Below, in pieces: positions 27,893 to 37,327 of a DNA stretch of 64,000 nt. How positions within the stretch are numbered: position 1 is the stretch's first letter; the number at the start of each line of letters is the position of its first letter. Made by a program: the position numbers and the translations under genes. Under the pieces are notes generated by a model, which was given only the letters and a program-made list of their open reading frames with translations, had not been told where the DNA came from and searched no databases. This stretch comes from Sphingomonas sp. A2-49 (GTDB taxonomy: Bacteria; Pseudomonadota; Alphaproteobacteria; Sphingomonadales; Sphingomonadaceae), in contig NZ_JAJLPA010000024.1 of the NCBI RefSeq assembly GCF_025548555.1, forward strand, positions 1-64,000, in the 5' to 3' direction.

Positions 27893-28921
27893 ATGGGTGG
27901 CATGAACCGCACCGACCCACCCGAAACCGTTCGTACGCTCAAGGACCTGGCGCGGCTCGCCGGGGTTTCGGCGGGCACCGTCTCGCGCGCGCTCGCCGGC
28001 AAGTCGCTGGTCAACGACGAGACGCGGCAGCGGATCGAGGCACTGGCGGCCGAACACAACTTCCGCCCCAACCAGATGGCGCGCCGCCTGCGTACGCAGC
28101 AGACCGGGGTGATCGGCATCGCCGTGCCACTCGGCCACGAGCGCCGGCAGCATGTCTCCGACCCGTTCTTCCTGACGCTGTTCGGCTATCTGGCGGATGC
28201 GCTGACCGAGCGCGGCTACGACATCATGCTGTCGCGGATCATTCCCGACGCCGACGACTGGCTCGACCGCGTGGTTCGGTCCGGCATGGTCGACGGCGTG
28301 CTGCTGATCGGCCAGTCCGACCAGTTCGACGTGATCGAGGCGGTGGCGAGCGGCTATCGCCCGCTCGTCGTGTGGGGCAGCACCATGCCGGGCCAGCGCC
28401 ATTGCGCGGTCGGCGTCGACAATGCGCACGGCGGACGGCTGGTCGGCGAACGGCTGATCGCGGGCGGCGCCACCCGCATCGCCTTCATGGGCGAGACGCG
28501 GACGCTGGAGATCGCCGAACGCTATCGCGGCGTGTGCGACGCCGCCGCCGCGGCCGGCCTGCCGGTGCCGGTCCGGCTGGACACGCACATGGCGTCGGAC
28601 GTGATGGGCGAGGAGATCGCCGCCAACCTCGACCGCGCGGCGGGGCGGTTCGATGCCATCGCCTGCGCCTCGGACGTCATCGCGCGGCGGACGATCGGCA
28701 TCCTGGCGGAACGCGGGATCGCCGTGCCGCGCGACATGCGCGTCACCGGCTTCGACGACCTGCCGCTCGCCGAACAGATGCAGCCGCGGCTGACCACGGT
28801 GCGACAGGATCTCGCGATCGGCAGCGCGGCGATGATCGATGCGCTGTTCGCGCGGATCGACGGCGACGATGCACCGTCGGTGGAGATGGCGCCGATCCTC
28901 GTCGCGCGCGACAGCGCCTGA
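27893..28921 (+). CDS. LacI-family transcriptional regulator
   Basis: A 342-residue regulator. The N-terminal helix-turn-helix is TLKDLARLAGVSAGTVSRALAGKSLVNDETRQRIEALAAE (about 15-55), followed by the hinge NQMARRLR and a periplasmic-binding-protein-like effector domain. The latter has the family motifs TGVIGIAVP, DGVLLIGQ and TGFDDLPLAEQMQPRLTTVRQD. It probably represses the receptor and the divergent-end GH68/GH36/MFS operon through the TTGCAATCGATTG sites, with an oligosaccharide or its product as inducer. It is convergent with the GH68 gene, 9 bp apart. The start may be ATG 27893 or 27902. Confidence 0.9.
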   Translation: MGGMNRTDPPETVRTLKDLARLAGVSAGTVSRALAGKSLVNDETRQRIEALAAEHNFRPNQMARRLRTQQTGVIGIAVPLGHERRQHVSDPFFLTLFGYLADALTERGYDIMLSRIIPDADDWLDRVVRSGMVDGVLLIGQSDQFDVIEAVASGYRPLVVWGSTMPGQRHCAVGVDNAHGGRLVGERLIAGGATRIAFMGETRTLEIAERYRGVCDAAAAAGLPVPVRLDTHMASDVMGEEIAANLDRAAGRFDAIACASDVIARRTIGILAERGIAVPRDMRVTGFDDLPLAEQMQPRLTTVRQDLAIGSAAMIDALFARIDGDDAPSVEMAPILVARDSA

Positions 28922-28930
28922 CCGCAGGCG

Positions 28931-30085
28931 TCAGGCGGCGACGATCGCCGCCCGGTCGCCGTCGAGCGCGAGCCGGAACCACGGCGCCGCGGTGCCGCCG
29001 AACTGCGCGCGGCGGGTGACGGGATCGGGCGCGACCCCGCCGCCGAGACCCCAGGCATCGACGAAACTGATGACGTCGAGCTCGCCCGTCACCCACCAGC
29101 AATAGCCCTGCGCGGGTTCCGCCGACGGATTGGCCGCGACCAGTCCCGATCCGTTGAGCGGCGTCCACGGCCCGGTCATCGCCGGCGCGACCATGCCGTA
29201 CAGCCCGGTCGGCGCGCCGATGCCGTCCGCGAACCGCCGCGCCTGCGTCGACCAGAACAGGTAATAGCGGCCGGCGTGAACGACGACGTGGGGGCGCTCG
29301 AGCTCGCTGTTGACGCCGATCGCCTCGACCAGTGGCGGGGCGAGCGCCCAGGGATCGGCGGGCGCGGTCCGCCGCGCCACGCCGATGACGCCATCGTCGA
29401 TCGCATCGACCCAGCCCGCCGATCCGACGAACAGCAGGTATTCGGCGCCGTCGGCGGGATCGCGCAGGTAGCCGGGATCGCGGAAGCCCTTGATCCGGCC
29501 ATCGACGGCATCGCCCTGATCGGCGACGCGATAGACCGCGCCATCGGCCACGACCGATTCCACCGGGGGGTGCCAGTCGCCGACGCGTCCCGCCTCGAAC
29601 CGGCCGCGCGTTTCGAACAGGCGCTGCGCGAAGCGGCGCGATCCGTCGCGATGGCCGGCAGCAGTGAAATACATGGTCAGCGTCGCGCCGTCGGCGTCGA
29701 GGACCGCCGATCCCGACCATTCGCGGCTGCCGGGGGCGAAGCCGTCCGGAAAGGCGGGGCCGTGATCGCGCCAGCCGTCGCTGCCGTGGCTGGTCAGGTG
29801 GATGCGCGCGGCATCGTGCCGCGCATCGGGATCGGCGAAGGCCGGCGCGGCGAGGAAGAACCACCAGCTGCGTCCCCCGACCACGACGGTCCGTCCGTCG
29901 GCGTCCGCGATCTGCCACATGTCCCACAGGTCGTGCCCCGCAAGGATCGGGACGACGTCGGCGGCGGTGATGACCGGCAGCGCGGCGGCGGGCTGGTCGG
30001 CGGCACGCCGCGCGGCGTCCGCGGTCCAGCGGGCCGGCCGGGGCATGGGCGCCGTGTCGGCGGGCGTGGCGACGGAAGCGGTCAT
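28931..30085 (-). CDS. GH68 fructosyl hydrolase/transferase (intracellular invertase or levansucrase type)
   Basis: A 384-residue GH68 five-bladed propeller enzyme. The nucleophile is Asp55 (GHDLWDMWQ), the transition-state stabiliser Asp203 (FRDPGY) and the acid/base Glu263 (ELERPHV). No signal peptide is seen, so it probably acts in the cytoplasm on sucrose (or the sucrose end of raffinose), releasing fructose. Whether it hydrolyses or polymerises cannot be told. The start ATG overlaps the GH36 stop (ATGA at 30082-30085), making it the last gene of the MFS-GH36-GH68 operon. Confidence 0.85.
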   Translation of the reverse strand: MTASVATPADTAPMPRPARWTADAARRAADQPAAALPVITAADVVPILAGHDLWDMWQIADADGRTVVVGGRSWWFFLAAPAFADPDARHDAARIHLTSHGSDGWRDHGPAFPDGFAPGSREWSGSAVLDADGATLTMYFTAAGHRDGSRRFAQRLFETRGRFEAGRVGDWHPPVESVVADGAVYRVADQGDAVDGRIKGFRDPGYLRDPADGAEYLLFVGSAGWVDAIDDGVIGVARRTAPADPWALAPPLVEAIGVNSELERPHVVVHAGRYYLFWSTQARRFADGIGAPTGLYGMVAPAMTGPWTPLNGSGLVAANPSAEPAQGYCWWVTGELDVISFVDAWGLGGGVAPDPVTRRAQFGGTAAPWFRLALDGDRAAIVAA

Positions 30086-32187
30086 GCGGTCTCCAGCGCG
30101 AAGAGCGCGACGCTCTCCGCCTTCATCGCGGGCATCGGCAGGCCGGCATGCGCCAGCCAGTCGCCGTCGAAGATCGCGCCGGCGCCGCGCATCGTCGCGA
30201 ACAGCGGCGCATCGGGGGCGGCGTGGCCGTCCTCGGTGGCGATATCGAGCAGGCGCACACGGGTAGACCCCGCCGCTGCGAGCGGCGGCAGCACGATCGG
30301 CGGCGGCCGGCGCACTGTCGTGGGCGCGACCCGGGTGACGCTCAGCAGCAGGTCGCCCGGCTCGCCGTGCATTTGCCAGACGAGGCCGTCCGGTCCCTCC
30401 CCCAGCCACATCCGGCCGCGATGCAGCCGGTCGCGCAGCCGTTTGTAGCGCGCGATCGCCGCGGACAGGATCGCCGCATCGCCGGGGGGGATCGCCGCCG
30501 GATCGAGTTCGACGCCCAGATGCCCGGGCAGCGCCACCGCGGCACGGAATGCCATACCCTGTCGCCGGCCGGTCGCATGCGCGGGGCTCGCGCCGACGTG
30601 GGCGCCCATCATCTCGGGCGGCATGAAATGGAGGAAGCCGCGCTGCATGCCGACCCGGCTGACCGCGTCGATACAGTCGCTGGTCCAGAAGCGGTGCGTG
30701 CGGGCGGCGATGCCCGCATCGATCCGGCCGCCGCCGCCCGCGCACGATTCGATCTCCACCGCCGGATGCGCCGCGCGCAACCGGTCGATCAGGGCATAGA
30801 GCCCCACGACCTGCGCATGATAGCCGGCGCGCCCGTGCGCATCGCCGGCCGGCGCCAGTTCGCGATTGTGATCCCATTTCAGATAGGCGATCGGCAACGC
30901 GCCGAGCAGCGCGTCGATCGCCTCGAACAGATAGTCGCGCACCGCCGCACGCCCCAGGTCGAGTACCCATTGATTGCGCGAGGTCAGCCGCGGCACGCCG
31001 TCCAGCTGCAACGCCCAGTCGGGATGCGCGCGGGCGAGATCGCTGTGGGGGTTGACCATCTCCGGCTCCACCCACAATCCGAACGTCATGCCGCGCGCGA
31101 CGACATGGCGGGCGAGCGGCCCGAGGCCGCGGGGATATTTGACCGGATCGGGCGTCCAGTCGCCCAATGCGGCGGTGTCGTCCCCCCTGCCCCGGAACCA
31201 GCCGTCGTCGAGCACGAACCGCTCGACGCCGAGCGCCGCGGACCGGTCGGCGAGCGCGATCAGCGCCGCCTCGTCGTGATCGAAATAGAAGCCTTCCCAG
31301 CTGTTCACGTGCACCGGGCGCGGCGGCATGCCCGTCGCGGGCCACGGCGCGCGCGCGCGGATCGCGGCATGGAACGCCTGGATCGCGCCGTTGAGGCCGG
31401 TCGCTGCACAGGCGGCGAGCATTTCGGGGCTGTCGTAGCGTTCGCCCGGCGCCAGCCGGACCTCGCCGGGGGCGAGCGCCTCGCCCATCTGCAACGTCCA
31501 CACGCCGTCGTCGTCGCGCTCGATGGCGAGGCGGTGGTTGCCCGACGAGGCGAGTTGTGCGGCATGGACGCGGCCGGCATGCCAGCCCGCGTCCGGCCCC
31601 GTCACGAACACGCCCGGCGGACCGGCATGACCGGTCAGCCCGCGGCGTGTCTCGCGCACCCAGCCATGCGCGGGCATCGGTTCCGCCTGCGGTACGAATT
31701 CGGCATTGTGGCGCCCGGTGAAACTGCGGATGCCGCTACAATCCGCCGGCAGCGGCAGCGTCCCCGCCGCGAGCCATGCGACGTCGAGCGGCCCGTCGCC
31801 ATCGTTGACGACGGATGCCGACAGGATCGCGATCCCGTCGCGCAGCGCGATCCGCTGCACCAGCGTGATGCCGGCCCGCGCATCGACCAGCGTGACCGTG
31901 ACCGCATCGGCGCCCGCATCGATCGCATCCACCACGAACCATTGCGCGAAATCGCGACCGGCGCGATGGGCACGTAGTGCCGCCGGGCCGAACCAGCCGC
32001 TGCCGAAGCCGGGCGCGAGCGTCAGCGGCTGGTCGATGTCGAGCGAGAAGCTCGCGGCCGGCCGCACCTCGGCGATCGGTGGCAACCCGCCGGCATCGAC
32101 CCGCGGTCCCCACCAGCGCCACAGCGGCGGCGCCGTACCCCGATCCTCCAGCACCAGGCTGGTGGTGGCGTCGTGCAAAGCGATCAT
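30082..32187 (-). CDS. GH36 alpha-galactosidase
   Basis: A 701-residue GH36 enzyme removing terminal alpha-galactose from raffinose, stachyose or melibiose. The domain order is N-terminal beta-sandwich, TIM barrel (about 300-620) and a C-terminal beta domain. The nucleophile is Asp439 (YLKWDHNR) and the acid/base Asp504 (FWTSDCID). Other family marks are WEGFYFDHDE, VLDDGWFRGRGDD, GLWVEPEMVNPHSDL and CAGGGGRID. There is no signal peptide. The start ATG at 32187 overlaps the MFS stop, and its own stop overlaps the GH68 start, giving a fully coupled operon. Confidence 0.92.
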   Translation of the reverse strand: MIALHDATTSLVLEDRGTAPPLWRWWGPRVDAGGLPPIAEVRPAASFSLDIDQPLTLAPGFGSGWFGPAALRAHRAGRDFAQWFVVDAIDAGADAVTVTLVDARAGITLVQRIALRDGIAILSASVVNDGDGPLDVAWLAAGTLPLPADCSGIRSFTGRHNAEFVPQAEPMPAHGWVRETRRGLTGHAGPPGVFVTGPDAGWHAGRVHAAQLASSGNHRLAIERDDDGVWTLQMGEALAPGEVRLAPGERYDSPEMLAACAATGLNGAIQAFHAAIRARAPWPATGMPPRPVHVNSWEGFYFDHDEAALIALADRSAALGVERFVLDDGWFRGRGDDTAALGDWTPDPVKYPRGLGPLARHVVARGMTFGLWVEPEMVNPHSDLARAHPDWALQLDGVPRLTSRNQWVLDLGRAAVRDYLFEAIDALLGALPIAYLKWDHNRELAPAGDAHGRAGYHAQVVGLYALIDRLRAAHPAVEIESCAGGGGRIDAGIAARTHRFWTSDCIDAVSRVGMQRGFLHFMPPEMMGAHVGASPAHATGRRQGMAFRAAVALPGHLGVELDPAAIPPGDAAILSAAIARYKRLRDRLHRGRMWLGEGPDGLVWQMHGEPGDLLLSVTRVAPTTVRRPPPIVLPPLAAAGSTRVRLLDIATEDGHAAPDAPLFATMRGAGAIFDGDWLAHAGLPMPAMKAESVALFALETA

Positions 32188-33533
32188 GCGTCCGCCTCGT
32201 GCGTCGCGCCGACCGGCAGCCCTTCGGCATTGCGTTCCCGCACGGTCCACACCGCCGCCGCGGCGCAGAACATCAGGACGCCGGCGAGCGTGACGACGTG
32301 GCGCGGGTCGCCGTGCATCCACGGCCCGTAATAGAAGGGCAGCGTCACCGCGATCAGCAGCATCGGGATGACGATCATCATGTTGAAGATGCCCATGTAG
32401 ACGCCGGTGCGCTCAGCCGGGATCGAGCCGGCGAGGATGACGTAGGGATTGCCCATGATGCTCGCCCAGCCGATGCCGATCCCGATCGCCGGCAGGAACA
32501 GCATCGCCTTGTCGGTGACGTGCGGCAGCCACAGCATGCCGATGCCCGCGAGCACGAGGCACAGCGCATGCAGGCTCGCCGCGCCCAGCCGCCGCGCGAG
32601 CGGCACCATCGCGAACGCCGCGACGAAGGCGACGCCGTTGTACCAGGCGGCCATTTCGCCGTTGGTCAGAACCGCCGAGTGAAAGCCCGACGAGGTCGCG
32701 ACGTCGGTGCGATAGACCGACCGTCCGATCGAATAGATGATATAGCCCCAATAGGCGGCCATCGCATACCATTGGAACAGGCTCATCAGCGCGAGCTTGC
32801 GCATCGCCGGGGGCATGTCGCGGATCGCCGAGCCGATCTCGCGCAGCACCGCGCCCGCACCCTTGGGCTCGGCCGCGATCCGGGCGCGATCGGCGGTCGA
32901 CAGCGGCAGTTCGGGGACGCGGCGGATCGACCAGAGGATCGTCGAAAAGCTCAGCACCGCACCGAACATGAAGGCGAAGCGCGCGGTATAGGGGATGTTG
33001 TGCGTGTCGACCCAGTCCTGGTTCATCCCGAACCACACGAGCAGCGACGGCGTCAGGAACGCGAGCATCTGCGCCAGCCCGGTGAACGCCGACTGGGTCA
33101 GGAACCCGATCTGGTGCTGGTTCTCGTTCAGCCGGTCGGAGACATAGGCGCGATACGGTTCCATCGTGATGTTGTTGCCGGCATCGAGGATCCACAGCAT
33201 CGACACCGCCATCAGCAGCGAATTCGACAGCGGCATGAAGAACAGCCCGAGCGCGCAGAGCACCGCGCCGAACAGGAAATAGGGCGTGCGCCGCCCCCAG
33301 CGGCTGTCCGTCCGGTCGCTCATCGCGCCGATCAGCGGCTGAACCAGCAGCCCGGTGATCGGCCCGGCGAGTTGCAGCAACGGCAGCGACGCCTCCGACG
33401 CGCCGAGGTAGCTGTAGATCGGCGCCATATTGCCCTGTTGCAGCCCGAAACTGAATTGCAGGCCGAGGAACCCCAGGTTCATCTCGAGGATGCGGGACAG
33501 CGACAGGTGCGGTTTGGAATCGGGCAGGCGCAT
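32184..33533 (-). CDS. MFS sugar transporter (SLC45/sucrose-type)
   Basis: A 449-residue carrier with about 12 transmembrane helices. The loop 2-3 signature GAMSDRTDSRWGRRTPYFLFG and the GPITGLLVQPLIG segment are those of the SLC45/GPH-like sucrose and maltose carriers. It would move the oligosaccharide, or sucrose released from it, from periplasm to cytosol. It is the first gene of the operon; the start ATG is at 33533, and the operator-like site lies about 70 bp upstream. An alternative ATG at 33540 is out of frame. Confidence 0.88.
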   Translation of the reverse strand: MRLPDSKPHLSLSRILEMNLGFLGLQFSFGLQQGNMAPIYSYLGASEASLPLLQLAGPITGLLVQPLIGAMSDRTDSRWGRRTPYFLFGAVLCALGLFFMPLSNSLLMAVSMLWILDAGNNITMEPYRAYVSDRLNENQHQIGFLTQSAFTGLAQMLAFLTPSLLVWFGMNQDWVDTHNIPYTARFAFMFGAVLSFSTILWSIRRVPELPLSTADRARIAAEPKGAGAVLREIGSAIRDMPPAMRKLALMSLFQWYAMAAYWGYIIYSIGRSVYRTDVATSSGFHSAVLTNGEMAAWYNGVAFVAAFAMVPLARRLGAASLHALCLVLAGIGMLWLPHVTDKAMLFLPAIGIGIGWASIMGNPYVILAGSIPAERTGVYMGIFNMMIVIPMLLIAVTLPFYYGPWMHGDPRHVVTLAGVLMFCAAAAVWTVRERNAEGLPVGATHEADA

Positions 33534-33600
33534 GCGGCATCCTCTGTCGTCGCCCGTCTGCGCGAGCCGTCCCCGCGTTTCTAACGCATGTCGGGCCGAT

Positions 33601-33618
33601 TGCAACAATCGATTGCAA
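33601..33618 (-). promoter_or_regulatory. LacI-type operator before the MFS-GH36-GH68 operon
   Basis: On the minus strand this reads TTGCAATCGATTGTTGCA, containing the same 13-mer TTGCAATCGATTG found before the receptor. Two self-complementary TTGCAA blocks flank the core. The shared sequence supports one LacI regulator for both transcription units. Confidence 0.65.
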
Positions 33619-33764
33619 GAGGTGTTGCGAGGCGTCGCTGGCGCCGAGGCCCGGCGCATGCGGACGCATCGATACCGCACGGCACCGCCTCGCGGCCGGT
33701 CTCCAGCATCGACCAATCCCGTTTTTCGCTTTGGTAAACAGCTATTTCGGGCGATCGTGCGGCC

Positions 33765-34436
33765 ATGCCATTCGACCATGTGACGCAGTGCCGGATCGGC
33801 GACGAGGCGCAGCCCGTCGTCGTCGTCGACGGTTTCGCCCCGGATGCCGCCGCGTTGCGCGAAGCGGCGCTGGCGGCGTGCTTCGGTCCCGCCGGCGAAC
33901 ATTATCCGGGCGTACGCGCGCCCCTGCCCGCCGGTTACATGGACGCCTGCCTGCCGCGCATCGCACAGGCGATGGGGCGCAGCTTCGGCCGCTTGCGCCG
34001 GCTGCGCGTCATCGACGCGAGCTTCTCGATCGTCGCCACCGCGCCGGGCGCGTTGCAGCCGCGCCAGCGGCTGCCGCATGTCGATGCCTATGGCGCGGAG
34101 CGGATCGCGCTGGTCCATTACCTCGGGCCGGAGCCGCATGGCACCGCCTTCTACCGCCATCGCGTCACCGGCTATGAGACGGTCGATGCGACGCGGGCGC
34201 CCGCCTATTTCGCCGCGGTGGACCGCGAGCTGTCCGGGGATGCGCCGCCGCCCGGGTATATCGCCAGCGACACCGCCGCCTTCGCCTGCACCGCACGGTT
34301 CGACGCCCGCTTCGATCGCGCCTTGCTGTACCGCAGCTATGCGCTGCACAGCGGTGCCATTCCGCCGGACGCCGACCTGTCGGCTGACCCGGCGCGCGGG
34401 CGGCTGACGGTGACCGCATTTCTGGCGATGGAATGA
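33765..34436 (+). CDS. DUF6445 family protein (2OG-oxygenase-like)
   Basis: A 223-residue protein. It has an H-x-D pair at His105/Asp107 (LPHVDAYG), a distal His195 (SYALHSG) and a late Arg in RGRLTVTAFL. This is the ligand pattern of Fe(II)/2-oxoglutarate oxygenases, though activity is unproven. DUF6445 (Pass1-like) proteins are repeatedly found with halogenase-like flavoproteins and TonB receptors, as here. It is encoded divergently from the MFS operon across 231 bp that hold the operator, so it may belong to the same regulon. Confidence 0.75.
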   Translation: MPFDHVTQCRIGDEAQPVVVVDGFAPDAAALREAALAACFGPAGEHYPGVRAPLPAGYMDACLPRIAQAMGRSFGRLRRLRVIDASFSIVATAPGALQPRQRLPHVDAYGAERIALVHYLGPEPHGTAFYRHRVTGYETVDATRAPAYFAAVDRELSGDAPPPGYIASDTAAFACTARFDARFDRALLYRSYALHSGAIPPDADLSADPARGRLTVTAFLAME

Positions 34437-34497
34437 GCGGACCGGCGTGTCCAGCGTCGACCGCCGGCGGCGGCGCACGGCGTGCCCGCTGCCGGGA

Positions 34498-37059
34498 TCA
34501 CATCGCCAGGATCTCGCCCACGCGCTGTTCCAGGTCGAGCACGTTGAACGGCTTGGTCAGGACGGCCATGCCCTTGTCCAGATGCCCGGCACCGACGGCG
34601 GCGTTGGCGGCATAGCCGGTGACGAACAGCACTTTCAGATCGGGCCGGATCGAGCGACCCGCATCCGCCACCTGTCGTCCGTTGAGCCCCCCCGGCAGGC
34701 CGACGTCGGTAATCAGCAGGTCGATGCGCACCGCCGTCTGCAACATCGCGACCCCGAGCGGCCCGGTCTTGGCGGTCAGAACGCGATAGCCCGCCTCGCC
34801 CAGGATCTCGCTCACGAGTTCGCGGATCGCGTCTTCGTCCTCGACGAGCAGGACGGTCTGCCCCTCGCCCGCGCGAAGCCGGCCGGCGACCTCGACCGGT
34901 GCCTCGCTTGGCTCGCCGGCTCCGACGAGCCGCGGCAGGTACAGGTGCATGGTCGTCCCCTGCCCGACCTCGGAGCGGATCCGCACCTGCCCGCCCGATT
35001 GCCGCACGAATCCGTAGATCATCGACAGGCCCAGCCCGGTGCCCTCGCCGATCGGCTTGGTGGTGAAAAAGGGGTCGAAGACGCGGGCGATCACCTCCGG
35101 CGGCATGCCCGTGCCGGTGTCGGTGACGCTCAGCGAGACATAGTCGCCGTCGGGAAATTCCTGCGGCGCGGCGGCCTGCGCGTCGAGCGTCGCGTTGGCG
35201 GTCGCGATCGTCAGCGTGCCGCCGTCGGGCATCGCGTCGCGCGCATTGATGCACAGGTTCAGCAGCGCACTTTCGAGCTGCGGCGCATCCGCGAGCACGG
35301 GCCACAGGCCGGGCGTGGCGGCGACGCGCAATTCGATCGCGGGGCCGAGCGTCCGCCCGATGATCTCCGTCATGCTGCCGACGAGCTGGTCGACGTCCAC
35401 CGCGACGGGTGCCAGCGTCTGGCGGCGGGAAAAGGCGAGCAATCGCTGGGTCAGCGCCGCGGCGCGCTGCGCGCCGGTCAGCGCCATGGTCATGTAGCGA
35501 TCGAGCCGGTCATATTGGCCGGCCGCGACGCGGTGGCTGAGCAGTTCGAGTCCGCCGGTCACCGCCGTCAGCATGTTGTTGAAATCGTGGGCTAGCCCGC
35601 CGGTGAGCTGACCGACCGCCTCCATCTTCTGCGCCTGGCGCAGCGCTTCTTCGGCATGCATCAGGTCGGCGGTGCGCGCCGCGACGCGCTGTTCGAGCGT
35701 GTCGTTGAGACGCCGCAACTCGATCAACGCCCGATCGCGTTCCTCCGCGAGCTTGCGCCGTTCCTCGACGTCGATCAGGACGCCGGGAAAGCTGAGCGGC
35801 GTACCGTCGGCGGCATGCTCGACGCGGCCGTTCGCCTCCAGCCAGTGATATTGGCCATTCGCCCGCCGCGTGCGATATTGATGCGCATAGGAGCCGCCGC
35901 GCTCGATCGCCTCGCGGATCGCCGCGGCCAGCCCCGCCTGATCGTCCGGATGGACGGTGGCGACGACCTGTTCGAGGCTCAGCCCCTCCCGCCCCAGCGC
36001 CGGATCCAGCCCGAACGCCCGCGCGAACGGTTCGTCCACCGTGAACCGGTCGTTGGGCAGGTCCCAGACCCAGGTCCCGATGATCGCACCCGCGGCGAGC
36101 GCGAGCTGGACGCGTTGCGCGTCGACCTTGGCCGCCGCCTCGCTTGCCCGCAACGCATGTTCGGCCTCGCGACGCTCGGTCTCGTCGCGGGCGATCTTCA
36201 GGAAGCCGCGCGGGTTGCCCTGGGCATCCGCCGGCAGGGGATGCATCGACCCGCTCAGGAACACGGTCGACCCGTCGCGGCGCAGGTGCCAGCGTTCGTC
36301 GATCGCGCACCCGTCGCGCACCGCGCCCGCGATCTCGCGCACGTCCGCGCCCTTCGCCCGGTCCTCGTCGACGAAGATCATCGACGCCGACCGGCCGATC
36401 GCCTCGTCCGGCGACCAGCCGAGCACCGCCTGTGCGCCCGCCGACCATGTCGTGATGATCCCGCCGACGTCGGTGGTGAAGATCACATGGTCCCGCGCCC
36501 CCTCGATCACGAGGCGCAGCCGCTCCTCGCTCTGGCGCAACGCCGCGTCCGCGAGCACCCGCTCGGTCGTCTCGTTGGTGAAGATGAACAGGCCGGCGAT
36601 GTCGCCGTCCGGATCGAGGATCCGCGAATAGGAAAAGGTGAACCAGGTGTCGGCGGCGCCGCGGTCCGTATCCAGCTTCCACGGCATGTCGGTGAAGCGC
36701 TGGCTGCGGCCGGCGAACGCTTCGTCGATGATCGGCTTCGCCTGTTCCCACGCATCCGCCCAGACGACGTGGAACGGTGCCCCCATCGCCCAGTCCAGCC
36801 GCGGACCGAGCAGCGGGACATAGGCGTCGTTGAAGAAGAAGCTGAGGTCGTCGGTGCCCCAGGCGAGGATCATCGATTCGGGCGAATTGAGCACGATGCT
36901 CAGGTTGGACTTCAGGATGTCCGGCCAGCCGGCCGGCGCGCCGAGCGGATGGTCCGACCAGTCGCGCTCGAGGATCAGCCGCGCCGCCGCGCCGCCACCG
37001 GCCAGGAACCGCATGTCCCGGGGAAGCGTGGCGATATCGGTCGGGGAACATGCATCCAT
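34498..37059 (-). CDS. Hybrid sensor histidine kinase (PAS x3, HisKA, HATPase, receiver)
   Basis: 853 residues, soluble. Three PAS modules lie at about 25-165, 175-300 and 315-435, the later ones ending in the PAC-type RDETERR and DVEERRK. A coiled coil (about 435-480) leads to the HisKA helix with the phospho-acceptor His491 (GGLAHDFNNML). The ATPase domain has the N box (NARDAMPDGG), DTGTGM and GEGTGLGLS. The C-terminal receiver has Asp785 (LLITDVGLPGG) and Lys836. The start ATG at 37059 (MDACSPTD) is chosen because the longer frame runs into the divergent gene. Ligand unknown. Confidence 0.9.
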   Translation of the reverse strand: MDACSPTDIATLPRDMRFLAGGGAAARLILERDWSDHPLGAPAGWPDILKSNLSIVLNSPESMILAWGTDDLSFFFNDAYVPLLGPRLDWAMGAPFHVVWADAWEQAKPIIDEAFAGRSQRFTDMPWKLDTDRGAADTWFTFSYSRILDPDGDIAGLFIFTNETTERVLADAALRQSEERLRLVIEGARDHVIFTTDVGGIITTWSAGAQAVLGWSPDEAIGRSASMIFVDEDRAKGADVREIAGAVRDGCAIDERWHLRRDGSTVFLSGSMHPLPADAQGNPRGFLKIARDETERREAEHALRASEAAAKVDAQRVQLALAAGAIIGTWVWDLPNDRFTVDEPFARAFGLDPALGREGLSLEQVVATVHPDDQAGLAAAIREAIERGGSYAHQYRTRRANGQYHWLEANGRVEHAADGTPLSFPGVLIDVEERRKLAEERDRALIELRRLNDTLEQRVAARTADLMHAEEALRQAQKMEAVGQLTGGLAHDFNNMLTAVTGGLELLSHRVAAGQYDRLDRYMTMALTGAQRAAALTQRLLAFSRRQTLAPVAVDVDQLVGSMTEIIGRTLGPAIELRVAATPGLWPVLADAPQLESALLNLCINARDAMPDGGTLTIATANATLDAQAAAPQEFPDGDYVSLSVTDTGTGMPPEVIARVFDPFFTTKPIGEGTGLGLSMIYGFVRQSGGQVRIRSEVGQGTTMHLYLPRLVGAGEPSEAPVEVAGRLRAGEGQTVLLVEDEDAIRELVSEILGEAGYRVLTAKTGPLGVAMLQTAVRIDLLITDVGLPGGLNGRQVADAGRSIRPDLKVLFVTGYAANAAVGAGHLDKGMAVLTKPFNVLDLEQRVGEILAM

Positions 37060-37327
37060 CGCAAAGGCGTTAGCGCCTGACGCGCCGGGTCGAAAGACGC
37101 TTGGCGATCCGCCGACCGGTTTTCGAAACCCGACGGGGCGAACCGTGGCGCGGCCGGTCGTGCACCCGAGTGATTTTCGCTTTCGCTTGAACAGCTTGGC
37201 GTTATCCGCGTACCTTGGACGGAGAATGATCTCCGGCAGACATGGCGCGTCAGGGCCTTCCCATGTCCGCACGGTGGGACGCGACGGAGGGGGAGGCCGG
37301 TTCCTTCCCGGATAGCGGGGTACGCGC

